Origin: Thermoguttaceae bacterium
Lineage (GTDB): Bacteria; Planctomycetota; Planctomycetia; Pirellulales; Thermoguttaceae
NCBI GenBank assembly: GCA_017939795.1
Contig: JAGBAA010000131.1
Coordinates: 1 to 32,354, forward strand
DNA length: 32,354 nucleotides
Direction of reading: 5' to 3'
Part shown: positions 14,946-24,416 of the stretch, one piece after another
How the letters are laid out: the number at the start of each line of letters is the position of its first letter
Numbering within the stretch: position 1 is the stretch's first letter
The notes under the pieces: model-generated
Told to the model about the DNA's origin: nothing
Seen by the model: the letters and a program-made list of their open reading frames with translations, nothing else
Databases searched by the model: none
Position numbers and translations under genes: made by a program

Positions 14946-17900
14946 CTACTGTCCGCAGCATTTTTTATATTTTTTGCCGCTTCCGCAAGGGCACGGCTGG
15001 TTGGGGCCGATTTTGGGTCCCTGATTCCGGATAGTCCCGGTTTTTTCCTCCGAACCGTCCGCCTCTGCGTCAGCACGGGTCAGAGATCTCCCCTCGGCAT
15101 GATGCGCCGTCTGCTGCGTCCATGTGGAACCAACAAAACGCTCGTCGAGCTGCTCCATTCGGAACACAAGATCCGTCACGCGCTCTCCGACGGACTTCCA
15201 CATCGCATCGTAGGTCCGCATCCCTTCCCGCTTGTACTCGACTTTCGGATCGACCTGTGCGTAACCGCGCAGCCCAACGCTTGCCTTCAGATGGTCCATG
15301 GTGAGCAGGTGCTCCTTCCACGCCGCATCGAGAATGGAAAGCACGAGCGCACGTTCCATTTTGCGCATTTCCGGACGATACCGGTCATCAATGGATTCAA
15401 GCATCTTCATGCGGAACTGTTCCGGATCGCGTCCCTTGAGTTCTTCCGTATGCAGTTCAAGATCCCAGCCTTCCATGGTATCTGCGGCCAGTCTCTGAAG
15501 ATCTTCATCCGAAAGACGGAACTGCTGGTTTTCTTCGTGTTTGCGAATGTATTCCTCGACCCATTCCTTCACTTCCGCGACGACGCTTTCTTCCCGTTTG
15601 GCACTTTCACGGCTGAATTCCACGAGCATTTTGTGGAACTGTTCCTGCGTCATGCTTCGGAGCGAATCATAGTTGATCTCACCGTCGAACCGGCCTTTCA
15701 CCCACTGCGCAAGACCATCCAGATCGATGAACCGGTTCCCCTGCGCATCGCGGCGGGAGAAATGGTATTCACCGGCCAGGACCGGGAATTCGATCTCTTT
15801 TTCAAAGTAAGCGTCCTTGATGATCTGGAGCAGATACTCCTTCAGCTGTTCGTGCGTCTTATTATCGAGATCTTCAATCGGTACGGCAATGCCGAATTTT
15901 CCCTGAAGCCAGCTGCTCGCGGCTTTCAGCGCGTAGCCTTTTTCCAGCGCATACGCTCCATCGCTGAGGTCCACTTTCTGAATGTAGTTCCGGATCTTCT
16001 CGACAAGCAGACTGTCCAGTTCATCCCGGTCCACCGCACGCAGGTCGCGTTCACGCAGATTCAGATTCCACCGCGTATTGACCGCCTTGGCCAGTGCCGA
16101 CCAGTTCCACTCATCTTCGTCGACGTCCAGCGAAACGTTCTCTTCCAGAAGGTCCTGCACGACGGCTTCGACCATTCCGAGCGCCTCATTGACGGCTTCC
16201 CGGGCAGCTTCATCAAAACTCTTGTTGCGGAAGTGCCGCGGATTCAGTTCCGTTGAAAGCTGATCGCCCGCCCAGCTGCAGAACGTTTCCACGCCGTAGA
16301 TCGGATCCAGATAGGTGGCCAGATGCGCATCGAGCTGGGATTCGACCATTTCGAAGATCAGATCGCGGCAGTTCACGCCTTCCAGAATTTTCTGGCGGTA
16401 ATTGTACGTCCGCTTGCGCTGTTCGTCCATGACTTCGTCGTAGTCGAGGAGGCTCTTTCGGATCTCAAAGTTCCGCTCTTCGACCTTTTTCTGGGCACCT
16501 TCCACGCGGCGGGTCACCATCGAGCTTTCGATCGCCTGCCCGTTCTGCATTCCGAGCCACGTGAGCGCGTTCTTCACCCAGTCGCCCGCGAAAATACGCA
16601 TCAGGTCGTCTTCCAGCGAAAGGAAGAATCGGCTGGAACCGGGGTCTCCCTGACGTCCGCAGCGTCCGCGAAGCTGAAGGTCGATACGGCGCGCTTCATG
16701 CCGTTCCGTTCCGATGACGTAAAGCCCGCCGAGACCGCGCACTTCCACACCTTCCGCCTTCATGTGTTCCCGTTCTTCGATCTCGGCAGTCAACGCATCC
16801 CACTCTTCCCGCGGAACTTCCAGACGGGTCGGATATTTGTGCTGCAGGATACTCCAGGCCATGGCATCCGGGTTTCCGCCCAGAATGATGTCGGTACCGC
16901 GTCCCGCCATGTTCGTGGCGATGGTCACCATTCCCTTACGGCCGGCCTGTGCGATGACTTCTGCTTCCTGTTTGTGGTTTTTCGCATTCAGCACGTTATG
17001 CGCAACACCGCGGCGTTTCAGCATATTGGAGATCTGCTCGCTACGTTCGATCGACGTCGTACCGACCAGGATCGGACGGCCTGCACGCGCCATGCTGTAG
17101 ATGCGTTTGCGCGGGATCTTTTCGACCACCTTCTTCGTGTCGCCGCGGAAAATAAATTCTACGTATTCGTCCGTTTCCGAAACGATCGTTCCGCTCCAAT
17201 CCCGACCATCTTTGTCCGTCAGTTCAATGACGTCCCAGCGATGGACTTTTTCAATCTCTTCCACGACCGCATCGTACTTTTCCTTCTCCGTCATGTAGAT
17301 GAGGTCCGGGAATTCCAGACGCTGGAGCTTTTTGTTCGGCGGAATGGCGACGACGTCCAGCTTGTAGATCTTCCAGAATTCCTGCGCCTCGGTCATGGCA
17401 GTACCAGTCATGCCGCAGATCTTCGGATAGAGTTTGAAGAAATTCTGAAGCGTCACGGTCGCCAGCGTCTGGTTTTCCTGCTTGATCTGCACGCCTTCCT
17501 TCGCTTCGACCGCCTGATGGAGACCATCGGACCAGTTGCGGCCCGGCATGAGACGTCCCGTGAATTCGTCCACGATGACGACTTCCCCATTGTTCACGAC
17601 GTAATTCACGTCCAGCTTGTAGAGATGATGGGCTTTCAGCGCATTGTCGATCAGGTGCGGCCACTCCATGTTGCCCGCCGTATAGAAGCACTCCACTCCG
17701 GCCAGCCGTTCCGCATTGCGGATACCCTGGTCCGTCAGGTTGGTCGAGTGCTCTTTTTCGTTGACCTCAAAGTCGATCCCCTTTTTCAGCTGACGCGCGA
17801 TCCGGTCTGCTTCACGGTACTTTCCGATGTCGCCGTGTGCCGGTCCGGAAATGATCAGCGGCGTACGGGCTTCGTCGATGAGGATATTGTCCACTTCGTC

Positions 17901-18611
17901 GATGATGGCGTAGTTCAGCGCGCCCTGCGTCTGCTGAAGTTCCGACGGATAACGCCAGTCATTTTTCGCAGCGGTCCGCATATTGTCGCGAAGATAGTCG
18001 AACCCCAGTTCATTGTTCGTTCCGTAGGTAATGTCGCACCGATACGCAGCCTGACGCTGCTCATTCGGAATATTCGACTGAATGGATCCGACCGTCAGCC
18101 CCAGCGACATATAGAGAGGTCCCATCCACTCCATGTCTCGGCGTGCGAGGTAGTCGTTCACCGTCACGACGTGGACCCCTTTGCCGGTCAGCGCGTTCAG
18201 ATACGCCGGCAGCGTCGCGACGAGCGTTTTTCCTTCACCCGTGATCATTTCCGCGATCGCCCCGCTGTGAAGCACCGCACCGCCGATGAGCTGGGAATCA
18301 TAGTGCCGCATTCCCATGACGCGCTTTCCAGCCTCACGGCAAACCGCAAATGCTTCGACAAGCAGGTCATCCAGAGTTTCTCCCGCTTCCAGACGTTTCT
18401 TGAATTTGAACGTCTGCTCGCGAAGTTCCGCATCCGTCATGCCCGTGTAGCGGGATTCCAGTTCATTGATGGCCTGAACCTTGGCCTGAAATTTCTTCAG
18501 CTGCCGGGCATTCGAAGAACCGAAGACGGTGGTGATCCCGCGTTCGACCTTCTGGCTGACGTTGGAAAAAAAATCTGCCGTAAAATCCCAAATGCGTTCC
18601 ATATTTGCCAT
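14946..18611 (-). CDS. secA: Preprotein translocase ATPase SecA, long form
   Basis: SecA is the ATPase that drives unfolded proteins through SecYEG. The 1,221-residue protein has Walker A (ITGEGKT, residues 123-129), DEVDNILIDEARTPLIISG (Walker B region), the preprotein-binding part, GTTSIERSEQ and NMAGRGTDI in the second nucleotide-binding domain, the helical scaffold (RRVEGAQKKVEERNFEIRKSLLDYDEVMDEQR), and a C-terminal zinc motif CPCGSGKKYKKCC. It is about 320 residues longer than E. coli SecA (901). Extra sequence lies in the second ATPase domain (after KVHRWDVIELTDKDG) and in the region after the scaffold, as in other planctomycete SecAs. I chose the ATG at 18611 (MANMERIWDF) because AGGACAG precedes it and homologues begin there; 18662 is the longer alternative. 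Confidence 0.95.
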   Translation of the reverse strand: MANMERIWDFTADFFSNVSQKVERGITTVFGSSNARQLKKFQAKVQAINELESRYTGMTDAELREQTFKFKKRLEAGETLDDLLVEAFAVCREAGKRVMGMRHYDSQLIGGAVLHSGAIAEMITGEGKTLVATLPAYLNALTGKGVHVVTVNDYLARRDMEWMGPLYMSLGLTVGSIQSNIPNEQRQAAYRCDITYGTNNELGFDYLRDNMRTAAKNDWRYPSELQQTQGALNYAIIDEVDNILIDEARTPLIISGPAHGDIGKYREADRIARQLKKGIDFEVNEKEHSTNLTDQGIRNAERLAGVECFYTAGNMEWPHLIDNALKAHHLYKLDVNYVVNNGEVVIVDEFTGRLMPGRNWSDGLHQAVEAKEGVQIKQENQTLATVTLQNFFKLYPKICGMTGTAMTEAQEFWKIYKLDVVAIPPNKKLQRLEFPDLIYMTEKEKYDAVVEEIEKVHRWDVIELTDKDGRDWSGTIVSETDEYVEFIFRGDTKKVVEKIPRKRIYSMARAGRPILVGTTSIERSEQISNMLKRRGVAHNVLNAKNHKQEAEVIAQAGRKGMVTIATNMAGRGTDIILGGNPDAMAWSILQHKYPTRLEVPREEWDALTAEIEEREHMKAEGVEVRGLGGLYVIGTERHEARRIDLQLRGRCGRQGDPGSSRFFLSLEDDLMRIFAGDWVKNALTWLGMQNGQAIESSMVTRRVEGAQKKVEERNFEIRKSLLDYDEVMDEQRKRTYNYRQKILEGVNCRDLIFEMVESQLDAHLATYLDPIYGVETFCSWAGDQLSTELNPRHFRNKSFDEAAREAVNEALGMVEAVVQDLLEENVSLDVDEDEWNWSALAKAVNTRWNLNLRERDLRAVDRDELDSLLVEKIRNYIQKVDLSDGAYALEKGYALKAASSWLQGKFGIAVPIEDLDNKTHEQLKEYLLQIIKDAYFEKEIEFPVLAGEYHFSRRDAQGNRFIDLDGLAQWVKGRFDGEINYDSLRSMTQEQFHKMLVEFSRESAKREESVVAEVKEWVEEYIRKHEENQQFRLSDEDLQRLAADTMEGWDLELHTEELKGRDPEQFRMKMLESIDDRYRPEMRKMERALVLSILDAAWKEHLLTMDHLKASVGLRGYAQVDPKVEYKREGMRTYDAMWKSVGERVTDLVFRMEQLDERFVGSTWTQQTAHHAEGRSLTRADAEADGSEEKTGTIRNQGPKIGPNQPCPCGSGKKYKKCCGQ

Positions 18612-19340
18612 GGCGCTTCTGTCCTGTTTTCCTTTTCGTAAAATCGAACATGCATTCGGCATATCATCAGATCATTCCTCAAACACGCCGCGTCATCTCT
18701 GAGAATTTCCATACTTCCCAACAGGCACCGTCTGCTAAAACAGAGCAGGTCTGCCGGAACAGCCGTCCGCTTCAATGCGAACGCAGTCTCCCAGGAACAC
18801 GGCAATGCGAGCTTTCAAGATCCGCATGCCGGTTTTCTTTATTTTGAACTGCGTTTCTCCTGAATGAAAAAAGCGCAGGCAATCCATGCAGTGCGTCGTT
18901 TATGTCCCAGTTTCGCCAAGGGTACTATTCCGCACTTTCACATAATTCCCTTTACTATACCGAACTCTGCGATTTGGTCAAGTGGAATCCGATAAAAATT
19001 TCCAAAAATTAAGGAATTTTTCAAAATTTCGCAAAATTCGAGCCTCCGCATTCCCCGAATACCCCCAAAATGTCCCTCGGAGATCCATCCGCAGCCCCCT
19101 TTACGGCACGCTCTGGTGAGGACATTTTTCCATTTAATGCAGACTCTCTTTTCTCTGGATCCGAAACTCACCTCTTTCCATGCCGGGAAATTTTTTCCTT
19201 TTTAAAAGAACTTCCTTGAAATTTCTCCATTATTTTCCGTTTTATTCGACACGATCAGCAAAATTTCCGATAAAACAAACAGAAAAGGATCAAAAAAAGA
19301 CCTCATGATGAGATTTTCCGGAAGGAGACCGGAGGACAGG
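18612..19340. other. Divergent intergenic region between secA and the epimerase gene
   Basis: About 730 bp with no supported gene. It contains the secA promoter at 18954-18981 and therefore a secA leader of about 335 nt. Short reading frames in the leader (for example 18497-18805 on the minus strand, overlapping the secA start in another frame) have no ribosome site. The part from 18990 to 19300 is A/T-rich, and I could not place a good epimerase promoter in it. Confidence 0.6.
18954..18981 (-). promoter_or_regulatory. secA promoter
   Basis: On the minus strand TTGACC (18976-18981), a 16-bp spacer and TATAGT (18954-18959). The predicted start is near 18947. Confidence 0.6.
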
Positions 19341-20381
19341 ATGCCCGAAAATACGAAAATTTCCACACCTGACGCAAACACAAAAAATGTCTACCTGCTG
19401 ACCGGGTGTGCCGGATTTATTGCGTCCAATGTTGCGGAAATGCTTCTGGAAGATGGGCATACCGTCTACGGTCTGGATGACCGGAATGATGCCTACCCGG
19501 TACTTCTGAAGGATTGGCGGCTCGCGCAGCTGAAACGTTTTCCGAAATTTCACTTTCACGAGCTGAACATTACGGACCGTCCTGCTTTGGAACATTTTTT
19601 TCAGGAAACGCTCCGCCGGGAAAACAGGACCTCCTTCTCAGCGTGCATCCACCTTGCCGCGCGCGCCGGTGTCCGCTATTCGGCCATTAATCCCTGGATC
19701 TACTTTGAAACGAACGTGACCGGAACACTGAATCTTCTGGAACTCTGCCGGAATTCAGAGACCCGAAAATTCATTCTCGCGTCATCCTCGAGCGTCTACG
19801 GAAATTCCACCGCAGAGATCTTCCGTGAAGACCAGCCGACGGACACCCCCTGCTCTCCGTATGCGGCAAGCAAAAAATCGGCGGAAGCACTCGTCTTCAG
19901 CTATCGGCACCTCTACGGTCTTGACGCCTCGGTCCTGCGTTTCTTCACCGTTTACGGCCCCGCAGGCCGACCGGACATGAGCATCCTGCGCTTCATTCAT
20001 GCGATCGCCGCCGAAAAACCGCTCTGCCTATACGGAGACGGCTCGCAGGCCCGTGATTTTACCTACTGCCGCGACATTGCGTCCGGCGTCATTCGTTCTC
20101 TGAAACCGGTCGGATACTCGATCTTCAATCTTGGCGGCGACCACACATACACCGTGAATCAGCTCATCGAAACGATTGCGGAACAGCTCGGCAAAACTCC
20201 GCGGATCGATCGGCATCCCGCACATCCGGCAGATGTCGCCAGAACACACGCAGACATCTCCCGCGCACGGACCATCCTGGGCTGGGAACCCGTCTGGAAT
20301 TTCCAGGACGGGATCGCGCAGACGATCGAATGGTATCTTGCGCATCAGGACTGGGTCGGCCGGGTCATCGAATCCGCATAG
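19341..20381 (+). CDS. NAD-dependent nucleotide-sugar epimerase/dehydratase (UDP-glucuronate 4-epimerase-like)
   Basis: This 346-residue extended short-chain dehydrogenase has the NAD-binding TGCAGFIASNVAEML (family TGxxGFIG, with Ala for the last Gly), VYGLDDRND, IHLAARAGVRYS, SSSSVYGNS, and the catalytic YAASKK (YxxxK). These are followed by RFFTVYGPAGRPDM and DFTYCRDIASGV, typical of UDP-glucuronate and UDP-glucose 4-epimerases. The product would supply a nucleotide sugar for polysaccharide or LPS. I chose 19341 because GGAGGACAGG lies just upstream; ATGs at 19305 and 19308 are alternatives. It has no sugar-transferase neighbours, so the pathway is not clear. Exact substrate is inference. 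Confidence 0.88.
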   Translation: MPENTKISTPDANTKNVYLLTGCAGFIASNVAEMLLEDGHTVYGLDDRNDAYPVLLKDWRLAQLKRFPKFHFHELNITDRPALEHFFQETLRRENRTSFSACIHLAARAGVRYSAINPWIYFETNVTGTLNLLELCRNSETRKFILASSSSVYGNSTAEIFREDQPTDTPCSPYAASKKSAEALVFSYRHLYGLDASVLRFFTVYGPAGRPDMSILRFIHAIAAEKPLCLYGDGSQARDFTYCRDIASGVIRSLKPVGYSIFNLGGDHTYTVNQLIETIAEQLGKTPRIDRHPAHPADVARTHADISRARTILGWEPVWNFQDGIAQTIEWYLAHQDWVGRVIESA

Positions 20382-20738
20382 GTTTCCAGACGTTTCCAAA
20401 ATATATTCTGAACGTTCCCCACGTACCGTCTGACGGCTTCCGAAATGGTTCCGAAGTCCCCATTCCGGAAGAAAATCTTCAGAAAATCCTGAAAAGACGC
20501 CTCACCCCCTTGACTTTTGAAAGTCTCCGCGCTAAAATCAAAGAATCAGGCAAATGGAAAGTCCATTCCCTGAAATGCCCGGTTCTTTCCAAATCCCAGA
20601 ATTCCCGGACCTTTTAGAGACGGATTTCCAATTCCGATAGCGGCGGGATCGCATCCCGTTTCCTGCCGGTCTCCTGCCTTCCCCGCATATTTTTCATCCC
20701 CATCCCCCGCCAACCTCTTGCCGAAAAGGAAACCGTCC
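20382..20738. other. Intergenic region with leader of the HEAT-repeat gene
   Basis: This 357-bp region contains the promoter at 20510-20538 and a leader of about 194 nt. In the leader, CGGGAT-CGC-ATCCCG (20644-20658) can form a small hairpin. No gene is seen, and no clear terminator follows the epimerase. Confidence 0.55.
20510..20538 (+). promoter_or_regulatory. Promoter of the HEAT-repeat gene
   Basis: TTGACT (20510-20515), 17 bp, TAAAAT (20533-20538). The bases from the -10 onward (TAAAATCAAAGAATCAGG) match the tatA promoter (TAAAATAAAGGAATCAGG) at 16 of 18 positions. Confidence 0.65.
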
Positions 20739-22832
20739 ATGAAGATGCGATCCAGCCTGAAAAAAAGCCGAACTGCTTTCTTTCTCCCACTTTTTGCCGC
20801 ACTTTGTACCAGTATGCCGTCAGCGGATCTCCACGCTCAGAGTGCGCTGCTTGGTCCAGCGTCCAACGCGGAATTTCAGACGCAGCTTGAGCCGGAACTG
20901 CTCGCAAAAGCCCGTTCTCCGGAAACGTCTCCGTATGAGTTCATGCTTTTGTGCAAACGTCTTCAGGTCTACGGGACTCCGCTGGCTGCCGCGGCAGCAG
21001 CGTCTCAGCTCGCAGACCCGGCAAAATCCCACTCGGCCCGCATGACGCTTGAGATCATTCCCTGCCCGGAAGCAGCGGCAGAACTTCGCAGTGCGGCCTC
21101 AAAAGTCCAGGATCCGATTCTTCTTGCCGGCATTTTCAATTCCCTCGGAATGCGGCGCGACGCGCAGAGCATCCCGCTCCTTCTTCCGTATCTGAAACAT
21201 GAAAACGCCCCCCTTGCCTCGGCAGCCGCGTTTGCTCTGGCACGGATCGGGGAAGCAGAGTACGCCGACGCAATGACGGATTACGTTCAGCGCATGAAAA
21301 ATGCGGCGTATCCGCAGCTCAAAGACGCCCTTGACCTGAATCTCATGTACGGCGAGAACCTTCGCAAAAATGGGAAAACTGCGGACGCAGAACGCATTTT
21401 CCTGAACGTGGAAGCATCTGCACCGCGGGATTTCTACCGCTACGCCGCTTCCATCCAGCTTCTGCTCAACCGGGATCCTAAAACCGCCTCACGCATGACG
21501 GAATGGCTCACCGGGACAGACGAACTGAAAGCCGCCGCGGCTTTGCGTGCCGCATATTTTCTGAAGGGTAAAGAAACGGCAGCCGTCCTTCATTCGGCAT
21601 TTCCAAAGGTGGATGCTCAGCGTCAGGCAGCCATTCTCGATGCGGTCGGCGTTCAGCAGGATCCCGGTTCTCAGGAGATCCTGATCCAGGCGATCGGAAG
21701 CGAAGTCCCGGAAGTTGCGGCGGCGGCAATGCGCGCGATCCAGGGATTTACGGACGCCGTCGTACTGGAAGACCTTTTCCAGACGGCCGCAAAAGCGGAA
21801 TCGGAAGAGCTTCGAGCCGGCGCGATACACGTTCTCAGCCTCCTTCCCCCCTCTGCGAATCTGGAAATTTTGAAAAAGCTGGAAAACTGCGACCAAAACG
21901 AAGCAGAAACCGCCGCGGAACTCTGCGGGATCCGGAAGATCTCCACTGCCCGGCCAATGCTTCGCCCTATGGCACAAAACGGTTCCACGAAAGCCCTCCT
22001 GGCGCTCGGAGCGGTCGCGGAGCTGGAAGACCTCCAGATCTTTTTTGCCGGACTCCAGGCTCAGGATGCCGAATATGCGGACGCTGCTGAAAAATCGCTC
22101 GCCGCAGCCTGCGCACTCATTCCGGACAAAATGGGAGTCCTCGAAGCTCTCGTTCAGGAGATCGGCTCACGGAAAGGGCAGCCGGACCATCGGCTCACAG
22201 TCTGCCGGATGCTGAATATCCTCACCGGACCGGAAGTTCTCGCCTATCTCCGCCAGGCTGCGCTGGACGCCGGCGATCTGGAACTTCAGGACTGCGCAAC
22301 GAATGTACTCGGCAGAACGCTTGATCCGGAGGCGGCTCCCATTCTGCTCGAAGCGGCCCAGACACCCAACCATCCGTACGGCAAACGTGCCCTGCGCGGC
22401 TATCTGCGCATCATCCGTCAGTTCTCCATGGCCAAATGGGCGCGAATGAGCATGCTGGAAAAGGCCCTCGCCTGCCCGCTTTGCGGAGAATCGGAACGGG
22501 AGATCGTCCGGATCATTCAGAAACAGTACCAGCTGGATCCGCAAAATACTCTCACGGAGGAACAGAAGACCCTCAGCACCCTGGAGATCGTCTCGGCCGT
22601 CTACGGCATCGACGAACCGGGAAAAAATCTCGACGTGACGCTGAAAATGCGCGATTTCCTGAGAAAGACCGAATCGCTCGTCTTTTCCCTTCCGGATCGG
22701 TGGAACGACCATTTCACCGATCCGGCTCCTGGAACACACAAATTCATGAAACTCGTTCTCCGCTATGCCGACGGAACCGAAAAAACGCTCTCCATTCGTG
22801 AAGGAAACACGATCCGCATTCCGGCAAAGTGA
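20739..22832 (+). CDS. Secreted HEAT-repeat protein
   Basis: The 697-residue protein begins with a signal peptide (SLKKSRTAFFLPLFAALCTS, likely cut near DLHAQ). The body is a series of short paired helices with the Ala/Leu/Pro pattern of HEAT or PBS-lyase repeats, for example DAQSIPLLLPYLKHENAPL followed by AAAFALARIGE, and PEVAAAAMRAIQGF. Such solenoids bind other proteins in the periplasm or at the cell surface. The last 100 residues (FLRKTESLVFSLPDRWNDHF onward, then LRYADGTEKTLSIREGNTIRI) form a separate beta-containing end. No catalytic motif is seen. The ATG at 20739 has AAAAGGAA ten bases upstream; the earlier ATG at 20718 is less likely. It is a single-gene unit ended by the terminator at 22880. 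The partner protein is unknown. Confidence 0.75.
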   Translation: MKMRSSLKKSRTAFFLPLFAALCTSMPSADLHAQSALLGPASNAEFQTQLEPELLAKARSPETSPYEFMLLCKRLQVYGTPLAAAAAASQLADPAKSHSARMTLEIIPCPEAAAELRSAASKVQDPILLAGIFNSLGMRRDAQSIPLLLPYLKHENAPLASAAAFALARIGEAEYADAMTDYVQRMKNAAYPQLKDALDLNLMYGENLRKNGKTADAERIFLNVEASAPRDFYRYAASIQLLLNRDPKTASRMTEWLTGTDELKAAAALRAAYFLKGKETAAVLHSAFPKVDAQRQAAILDAVGVQQDPGSQEILIQAIGSEVPEVAAAAMRAIQGFTDAVVLEDLFQTAAKAESEELRAGAIHVLSLLPPSANLEILKKLENCDQNEAETAAELCGIRKISTARPMLRPMAQNGSTKALLALGAVAELEDLQIFFAGLQAQDAEYADAAEKSLAAACALIPDKMGVLEALVQEIGSRKGQPDHRLTVCRMLNILTGPEVLAYLRQAALDAGDLELQDCATNVLGRTLDPEAAPILLEAAQTPNHPYGKRALRGYLRIIRQFSMAKWARMSMLEKALACPLCGESEREIVRIIQKQYQLDPQNTLTEEQKTLSTLEIVSAVYGIDEPGKNLDVTLKMRDFLRKTESLVFSLPDRWNDHFTDPAPGTHKFMKLVLRYADGTEKTLSIREGNTIRIPAK

Positions 22833-22879
22833 TCCCAAACCGATCGCAGGATACCATTTTCTGAAACAGACACAAAATC

Positions 22880-22917
22880 GCGGCTTTCCCGTTCTCCCGA
22901 GAAAGCCGCATATTTTT
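22880..22917 (+). terminator. Terminator after the HEAT-repeat gene
   Basis: GCGGCTTTC (22880-22888) pairs with GAAAGCCGC (22901-22909), followed by ATATTTTT. It lies between convergent genes. Confidence 0.85.
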
Positions 22918-23021
22918 CAGGATTTCAGATCTCCGCACGAAGGATCTTTTCCAGAACGTCTTTTCAACCTGAAAAGACTCTCGTCTCATCCCGTCCATAG
23001 ACTCGGAATCCGAAGTTTCGC

Positions 23022-24035
23022 TCACGTACTGTAGACCCATTTTCCCGCAAAAGAGGCGCAGAAAAAGAGCGCGAAGATCACGAGCGTACAGCCGATCGGG
23101 CAGACGGCCGTGACGAGAGCCGCATCCATGAGAAAAACCGTAAAGAGAGCCTGACGGACGGCATTTCGAGTCGCGATCGGTCCCTGAAAATACGAAACGA
23201 TGGACCGGAAGGCAAGAAAGAGCATCAGGAAAGCCAGAAGCATCGTCCATCGCCATGGTTCCGCCTGGAAAATCGGCGAAATACCGCCGGGATAATATTC
23301 CGCCATCATGGATGGAAACTGGATCAGCAGCGCAAGTCCGGCAGCCGAAAGAAGGACGGAAAACAGCATCGCACCAGTTCCCGGACGGCGAACGCCAGCT
23401 TCCGGAGCATCTTCCGTCTCGCACCGCGCATAAAAGGTCACGCCCGTGATGTAGATCGTCAGCGCAAGCGGATAGAGAAGGATCGGAGACGGATTTCCGC
23501 AGGATCCGCCGGCAGAAACACCCATTCCCGCCAACTCGGCAAGCGGCCGGAATGAAAGAAAAAGCAGAACGTTCAACCCCCGGCAGAGTCCCATGAAAAA
23601 CGGACCGAGCGGCGTATTTTTCAGTTTCGCATCATAGAGCAGGATGCAGGCGGCAAGCAGCGGCGCAATGAAAAGCGTCGGCGAAAGCCCGCTGACCGGC
23701 AAAACAAACTGCGCAGGCAGTCCTGCCAAAAGTACTCCGAAAACCAGGAAGATCCAACCTGTTCTGCGTGCGGTCTCCAAAGAGATCTTTCCCGACGGGA
23801 TCGGCCGGTCGGTACGCAGAATGGAGTCTTCCTGAACATCAAAGACATCATTCAGGATCATGCCCGCCCAGTAAAGCAGAACAGCTCCAATGCCGGAAAT
23901 ACCGTACGCCGTCCACCGTTCCGGAGAGACATTCTGAAGGCTGGCCGTCAGAAACGCGGCCGTCAAAATATCCGCCAGGATCGCAAAAACATTTGGAAAA
24001 CGCACGAGCTGAAGCCGAGCCAAAAGTTTTTTCAT
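23022..24035 (-). CDS. UbiA-family prenyltransferase (EboC-like)
   Basis: UbiA enzymes transfer an isoprenoid chain to an aromatic or polar acceptor inside the membrane. The 337-residue protein has about nine membrane segments and the first aspartate motif NDVFDVQED at 62-70, followed by RTDRPIPSGKIS. The second motif is weak: YDAKLKN near 154 instead of the usual DxxxD form. The N-terminal RLQLVRFPNVFAILADILTAAF and the RPIPSG segment resemble EboC-type members, which sit in gene clusters that export isoprenoid compounds to the periplasm. No other ebo gene is visible here, so that name is only a hint. GAGGAAC precedes the ATG and a promoter lies at 24153-24181. The acceptor is unknown. Confidence 0.8.
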   Translation of the reverse strand: MKKLLARLQLVRFPNVFAILADILTAAFLTASLQNVSPERWTAYGISGIGAVLLYWAGMILNDVFDVQEDSILRTDRPIPSGKISLETARRTGWIFLVFGVLLAGLPAQFVLPVSGLSPTLFIAPLLAACILLYDAKLKNTPLGPFFMGLCRGLNVLLFLSFRPLAELAGMGVSAGGSCGNPSPILLYPLALTIYITGVTFYARCETEDAPEAGVRRPGTGAMLFSVLLSAAGLALLIQFPSMMAEYYPGGISPIFQAEPWRWTMLLAFLMLFLAFRSIVSYFQGPIATRNAVRQALFTVFLMDAALVTAVCPIGCTLVIFALFFCASFAGKWVYST

Positions 24036-24152
24036 AAAAAGTTCCTCACTATGCGAATGGATGGATCCGTTGATTCCCCCACCGGGAAATAGACCGATCG
24101 AAGCGCAGTCTTGACGAAATGCTGCCCGGTCTCCAACAGCTTCCAGCCGCTA

Positions 24153-24181
24153 ATCATAGCACAAAACGGACAAAAGGTCAA
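24153..24181 (-). promoter_or_regulatory. Promoter of the UbiA-family gene
   Basis: On the minus strand TTGACC (24176-24181), 17 bp, TATGAT (24153-24158) preceded by TGC, so it also has an extended -10. Confidence 0.7.
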
Positions 24182-24237
24182 TTCCCCCTCCCTCAGGTTC
24201 CTTTTCCAACTTTCCCCAAAATCCCCAACAGGGTACC

Positions 24238-24266
24238 TTGACTTTTCAGAGACACTCTGCTAAAAT
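24238..24266 (+). promoter_or_regulatory. Promoter of the ceramidase-like gene
   Basis: TTGACT (24238-24243), 17 bp, TAAAAT (24261-24266) preceded by TGC. TTGACTTTT and GCTAAAATCAAA are shared exactly with the promoter at 20510. Confidence 0.7.
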
Positions 24267-24416
24267 CAAAAAAAATCGGCGCGATTGCCGAACGTTCGGA
24301 AAAGTAAAATGAAGCCGCATTCCGGTACGATCTCACTCTGAAGCTCCTGTTCCGGAGAGTGTGCCGCATTTTCCTTCCATTTTCCATCCTGCCTTCCTAA
24401 AAAAAGGACCATTTTC

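Larger units (their letters stand above)
24036..24416. other. Divergent promoter region between the UbiA and ceramidase-like genes
   Basis: This 381-bp region holds two back-to-back promoters, -35 to -35 with 56 bp between them: minus at 24153-24181 and plus at 24238-24266. Predicted leaders are about 110 and 145 nt. No gene or operator palindrome was recognised. Confidence 0.65.

Noticed and set aside
16323..18641. A 772-codon open frame on the plus strand opposite secA
   Set aside because: secA is beyond doubt on the minus strand; the antisense frame is open because of the biased codon use and its product has no recognisable domain or start signal.
18497..18805. A possible secA leader peptide on the minus strand
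   Set aside because: No ribosome site, no arrest-like motif, and the frame runs well into secA.
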